A DNA stretch of 7,674 bases from Clostridia bacterium (GTDB lineage: Bacteria > Bacillota_A > Clostridia > UBA1212). Positions 5,366-7,674 of the stretch are shown here, piece by piece (within the stretch, counting starts at the first letter, position 1; each line of letters starts with the position of its first letter). The notes under the pieces were generated by a model, which saw only the letters and a program-made list of their open reading frames with translations, ran no database searches and had not been told where the DNA came from. Location of the stretch: positions 1-7,674 of the forward strand of contig JAFTXL010000113.1 of assembly GCA_017464985.1 (NCBI GenBank). The letters are read 5' to 3'. Made by a program: the position numbers and the translations under genes.

Positions 5366-6178
5366 TTAAATATGTTTATCACGTTTTCTGACAGTTTCGT
5401 ACATCATAATCGCTGCCGCAACAGAAGCGTTAAGAGACTCTGACTTTCCCGGCATCGGAATAGTTAAAAGTTTATCGCATGCGTTTAACATTTCTTCTGT
5501 AATGCCGTTTGCTTCATTTCCTATTACAATTACCGTTTTTCCTCGAAAATCCTCGTCGAAACAGCAAGCTCCTCCGCGAGGATGAGCAGCATACAAGGTA
5601 TATCCGTCATTTTTTAGTTCCGCTACAACAACTGAAACAGTGTCCTCCGGGCTGTCTCTTCGTATAATCGGTATGTGAAACATAGACCCTACTGTCGAAC
5701 GCAGTACTTTCGGATTGTAAATATCCACACAGCCGCGCATACAGATGATTCCGTCAAAACCGGCAGCGTCGGCAGTTCTTATCACAGTACCCATATTGCC
5801 CGGATCTTGCATGTTTTCCAGCAAAAGCAACCGCGTTCCCGATATCTCAGTGACAGTTTTCATTTCTATCACCGCACCTATTCCCTGAGGCGCCTCCGTT
5901 TCTGTGATGTACTCATAAACGCTGTCACTTACAGGCAATAAAACAGACTCCGCCGTAAAAGTTTCGGCGGAGTCCTTTAAATTCTTAAGCTCATCTGCCA
6001 AAGCTGAATCTAAAAAAGACTCTGACACCACAAGATGTCTGACCTCTGCACCCGCCGAAACAGCGTCGCATACGCCTCTCAATCCTTCTACGAAAAAGCA
6101 TCCGGATTCTTCCCTTGATTTTTTCTTTGACAAACTTTTTATAAAACGCACTGTGGCATTTTTATTGCTCGAAATCAT
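5366..6178 (-). CDS. TrmH/SpoU-family RNA 2'-O-methyltransferase
   Basis: A 270-residue SPOUT (trefoil-knot) enzyme that methylates a ribose 2'-OH of rRNA or tRNA with S-adenosylmethionine. An N-terminal substrate-binding domain (about 1-100, with FFVEGLRGV typical of the RlmB/TsnR-like group) is followed by the three SpoU motifs: ENMQDPGNMGTVIRTADAAGF (about 121-141, with N128 and R134), IGNEANGI (219-226) and IPMPGKSESLNASVA (about 240-254, with N250). All key residues are present. Start: ATG 6178 shares its A with the rplT stop (TAATG), indicating translational coupling; a longer frame from ATG 6226 would overlap rplT and lacks family similarity at its N-terminus. This gene often follows infC-rpmI-rplT in Clostridia, which fits a role in ribosome maturation. 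The modified nucleotide cannot be told from sequence. Confidence 0.9.
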   Translation of the reverse strand: MISSNKNATVRFIKSLSKKKSREESGCFFVEGLRGVCDAVSAGAEVRHLVVSESFLDSALADELKNLKDSAETFTAESVLLPVSDSVYEYITETEAPQGIGAVIEMKTVTEISGTRLLLLENMQDPGNMGTVIRTADAAGFDGIICMRGCVDIYNPKVLRSTVGSMFHIPIIRRDSPEDTVSVVVAELKNDGYTLYAAHPRGGACCFDEDFRGKTVIVIGNEANGITEEMLNACDKLLTIPMPGKSESLNASVAAAIMMYETVRKRDKHI

Positions 6179-6525
6179 TATCCCATTACTTTCTGAACGA
6201 GTTTTGTAAAAGATGCAGGATCGCATACTGCCATGTCTGCAAGAACTTTTCTGTTAAGCTCGATGTTGTTTGCCTTAAGAGCACACATGAGCTTGCTGTA
6301 TGTTGTACCGTTAAGTCTTGCAGCAGCATTGATTCTTGTTATCCAAAGCTTTCTGAAGTCTCTCTTTTTAGCTCTTCTGTCACGGTAAGCGTAGTTTGCA
6401 GATTTGATTACTGCCTGATTAGCTGTTCTGAAAACTGTGCTCTTTCTTCCGAAATAGCCCTTTGCCAATTTTATAACTTTTTTACGTCTTGCACGTGTTG
6501 CAACGGAATTCTTTACTCTTGACAT
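6178..6525 (-). CDS. rplT: 50S ribosomal protein L20
   Basis: 115 residues, close to the usual 115-120. The N-terminus [29 protein letters not shown] is the hallmark basic extension that threads into 23S rRNA, followed by [37 protein letters not shown] and the globular C-terminus ([11 protein letters not shown]). L20 is needed early in 50S assembly and in Firmicutes represses its own operon by acting on the infC leader, which here is at 7285-7446. GGAGGT lies eight bases before ATG 6525. It follows rpmI by 19 bp and overlaps the methyltransferase start by one base. Confidence 0.97.
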   Translation of the reverse strand: MSRVKNSVATRARRKKVIKLAKGYFGRKSTVFRTANQAVIKSANYAYRDRRAKKRDFRKLWITRINAAARLNGTTYSKLMCALKANNIELNRKVLADMAVCDPASFTKLVQKVMG

Positions 6526-6544
6526 GTCCCAATACCTCCTCTAA

Positions 6545-6742
6545 TTATGCGTAAGGCAACATTTTCTTAACTGTTGCTGCATTTGCATCTGCTGCGTAAG
6601 CAGCTGCTTTGTGCTGTTTCTTGGACTTTCTGGTCTTTGTAACCAATCTGTGTCTTCTGCAGGCATGTGACATTTTAACCTTGCCATTTGCACTTATTCT
6701 GAATCTCTTTTTTGATGCACTGTGTGTTTTAACTTTCGGCAT
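6545..6742 (-). CDS. rpmI: 50S ribosomal protein L35
   Basis: 65 residues, the standard length. MPKVKTHSASKKRFRISANGKVK is the conserved L35 N-terminus, and SHACRRHRLVTKTRKSKKQHK continues the basic core that binds 23S rRNA. The C-terminus (AAAYAADANAATVKKMLPYA) is Ala-rich but aligns with the usual VKKMLPY ending. ATG 6742 follows GGGAGA by six bases. It lies between infC (32 bp gap) and rplT (19 bp gap), the universal order of this operon. Confidence 0.97.
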   Translation of the reverse strand: MPKVKTHSASKKRFRISANGKVKMSHACRRHRLVTKTRKSKKQHKAAAYAADANAATVKKMLPYA

Positions 6743-6774
6743 AATAAATCTCCCTTTCTATATATAAAAATTGC

Positions 6775-7284
6775 TTACTTAGGATTAAACATTACTGTCA
6801 TACGGCGTCCTTCGAGTTTCGGTCTTTTATCCATGCTGCCCAACTCTGAAACGCTTTCGGCAAAGCGGTCAATCAATTCTTCACCTGCTTTTGTAAAATT
6901 CATTTCTCTTCCTATAAACTTTACGGTAAGCTTTACCTTATCTCCGTCTTTAAGAAACTTCATGGCATTTTTTACTTTAACCATAAAATCATGATCGCCT
7001 ATTCCGAGACTTAATCGAACTTCTTTAATATCGACAACCTTTTGATTTTTACGGGCTTCTTTTTCTCTTTTTGCCATATCGAAGACATATTTTCCGTAAT
7101 CCATAATCTTACAGACGGGCGGAACCGCAGCCGGCGCAATATTTACAAGGTCAAGCTCTTTGCTGTATGCCATGCGTAGAGCCTCCTGTGCAGACATGAT
7201 TCCGACAGCATTACCTTCTTCATCAATAAGTCTTACTTCTTTACAGGTAATTTCTTCATTAACTAATAAATCATTCCTGCCTAT
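6775..7284 (-). CDS. infC: Translation initiation factor IF-3, apparent AUA start
   Basis: IF-3 binds the 30S subunit, keeps it apart from the 50S and proofreads the start codon. From ATA 7284 it has 169 residues, normal for the family. The N-domain includes NDLLVNEEI, VRLIDEEGNAVG and APPV..PPVCKIMDYGKY-type sequence with the IF-3 signature (KIMDYGKYVFDMAKREKEARKNQK), leading through the Lys-rich linker to the C-domain (EVRLSLGIGDHDFMVKVKNAMKFLKDGDKVK and GRREM...FNPK-like end). Start choice: the only good SD is GGAGGTG (7298-7292). A TTG at 7299 lies on the SD and cannot be the start; the codon at the right distance (8 nt) in the correct frame is ATA (7284-7282), giving (M)GRNDLLVNEEI, like other Clostridia IF-3 N-termini. 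Rare infC starts such as AUU are known to be sensed by IF-3 itself for autoregulation. Confidence 0.93.
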   Translation of the reverse strand: MGRNDLLVNEEITCKEVRLIDEEGNAVGIMSAQEALRMAYSKELDLVNIAPAAVPPVCKIMDYGKYVFDMAKREKEARKNQKVVDIKEVRLSLGIGDHDFMVKVKNAMKFLKDGDKVKLTVKFIGREMNFTKAGEELIDRFAESVSELGSMDKRPKLEGRRMTVMFNPK

Positions 7285-7446
7285 GACAGACACCTCCAAA
7301 GTATTAAAATAGCAGCAGAATCAAAAGACTCCGCTGCTAATAAAATCTGCACAACCGAAATATGTCGGCTCTCAAATAAAATCAGTATATACCCGGCTGC
7401 AACTGCGGCTCAAGGTGAGAAGCGGAAACTTCTTCTTCATTTGCCT
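7285..7446 (-). ncRNA. infC leader, probable L20 leader
   Basis: About 160 nt of untranslated RNA lie between the predicted start near 7444 and the infC AUA. Seen in it: a conserved-looking segment TTTCCGCTTCTCACCTTGAG shortly after the 5' end, a small CCGA/TCGG hairpin near 7360, and a terminator hairpin just before the SD. Position and layout match the Firmicutes L20 leader, in which L20 binding promotes premature termination when ribosomal protein is in excess. Membership in that Rfam family is recalled, not searched. Confidence 0.65.
7310..7339 (-). terminator. Attenuator hairpin before infC
   Basis: On the minus strand TAGCAGCGGAGTC (7339-7327) pairs with GATTCTGCTGCTA (7322-7310) over 13 positions including two G-U pairs, with loop UUUU, and UUUUAAUAC follows. 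It ends 11 bases before the infC SD, so it can only act as a conditional terminator of the operon. Confidence 0.65.
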
Positions 7447-7450
7447 TGGT

Positions 7451-7480
7451 ATATTAACACAGTTATTTAGGCGGTGTCAA
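7451..7480 (-). promoter_or_regulatory. Sigma-A promoter of the infC operon
   Basis: A perfect TTGACA (7480-7475) is followed by TAATAT (7456-7451) with an 18-nt spacer. It places the transcript start near 7444, upstream of the leader. No other promoter is evident for the downstream minus-strand genes. Confidence 0.75.
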
Positions 7481-7510
7481 CTGTTTATTTTACACCATCA
7501 AGAACTAATT

Positions 7511-7617
7511 TATATGAAATCCGAAATGCAACACTGCCGTTGCGTTTCGTACTTCTAAGTTGCAGTTACTACTTCCAAATTCATAAAATTTCAGCTGTTG
7601 CATTTACTACTTCTTAA
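7511..7617. repeat. IS-end-like repeat array
   Basis: Three copies of a 20-bp unit: GTTGCGTTTCGTACTTCTAA (7539-7558) and GTTGCAGTTACTACTTCCAA (7559-7578) are directly tandem, and GTTGCATTTACTACTTCTTA (7597-7616) follows after 18 bp. GAAATGCAAC (7523-7532) is an inverted copy of the core and forms a 10-bp stem with GTTGCGTTTC (7539-7548). The core and the palindromic layout match the IS ends at 1079-1130 and 2389-2439, but the distal part is ACTACTTC rather than GTCTGAG. No transposase accompanies it, so it may be a remnant end or small non-autonomous element. Confidence 0.55.
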
Positions 7618-7631
7618 ATATTGTTGAAGTT

Positions 7632-7674
7632 TTATCTAGTTTCTTTCATCATGGATTTAAGCACTCTGCTTTTA
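7632..7674 (-). CDS. Possible C-terminus of an upstream gene
   Basis: On the minus strand the frame entering at 7673 reads KSRVLKSMMKETR and stops at TAA (7634-7632). It is basic and plausible as a protein end, but 13 codons cannot identify anything. The other two minus-strand frames close at once. Confidence 0.3.
   Translation of the reverse strand, partial: KSRVLKSMMKETR

Noticed and set aside
6179..6226. Upstream ATG for the TrmH/SpoU methyltransferase
   Set aside because: It would overlap rplT by 49 bases with an unrelated 16-residue extension; the TAATG overlap at 6178 is the usual coupling arrangement.
7539..7616. CRISPR-like repeats
   Set aside because: Units are only 20 bp and diverged, two are directly tandem without spacers, and no cas genes are nearby.

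Overview
The window looks like a low-GC Gram-positive genome, most likely a gut-type Clostridia (Oscillospiraceae / Ruminococcus-like). Supports are AT-rich intergenic DNA, strong AGGAGG ribosome binding sites, TTGACA/TATAAT promoters, the infC-rpmI-rplT order behind an attenuator-type leader, a secreted C39-like protein, and a Clostridia-type IS30 transposase. The genus is inference. Stop usage is standard (TAA and TGA end several genes).

Layout. Positions 1-847 (minus) hold the 5' part of a secreted C39-like cysteine peptidase; its C-terminus lies outside the window. It has a clear promoter (998-1026) and a 5' leader of about 145 nt. In that leader a strong Shine-Dalgarno (SD) sequence is separated from the AUG by a foldable 70-nt three-way-junction element. 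Positions 1079-2439 are an IS30-family insertion sequence flanked by 19-bp direct repeats. Its transposase is broken by an internal deletion plus frameshift, and its ends are built from repeated palindromic units. A family 2 glycosyltransferase follows (2625-3587, plus), then a 46-residue cysteine-rich membrane miniprotein (3658-3798, plus). A long bidirectional terminator hairpin (3855-3900) separates these from the convergent minus-strand operon.

The minus-strand operon reads, in transcription order: promoter (7451-7480), L20-type leader and attenuator, infC (apparently starting at AUA), rpmI, rplT, a TrmH/SpoU RNA methyltransferase overlapping rplT by one base, a SEC-C zinc-motif protein with an in-frame TAA after codon 25, and a YdjC/ChbG-type carbohydrate deacetylase. 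The core is the conserved translation-factor/ribosomal-protein operon, probably regulated by L20 feedback on the leader. The three distal genes are accessory passengers.

Upstream of the operon, 7511-7617 carries a small repeat array whose core (GTTGC..TTAC) resembles the ends of the IS. Beyond it, the last 43 bases may encode the C-terminus of another minus-strand gene.

The most interesting observations are the structured SD-to-AUG spacer of the C39 gene, the second IS-end-like repeat array, the cysteine-rich miniprotein with a possible sporulation promoter, the interrupted SEC-C gene and the AUA start of infC. No CRISPR array, tRNA or rRNA was seen.
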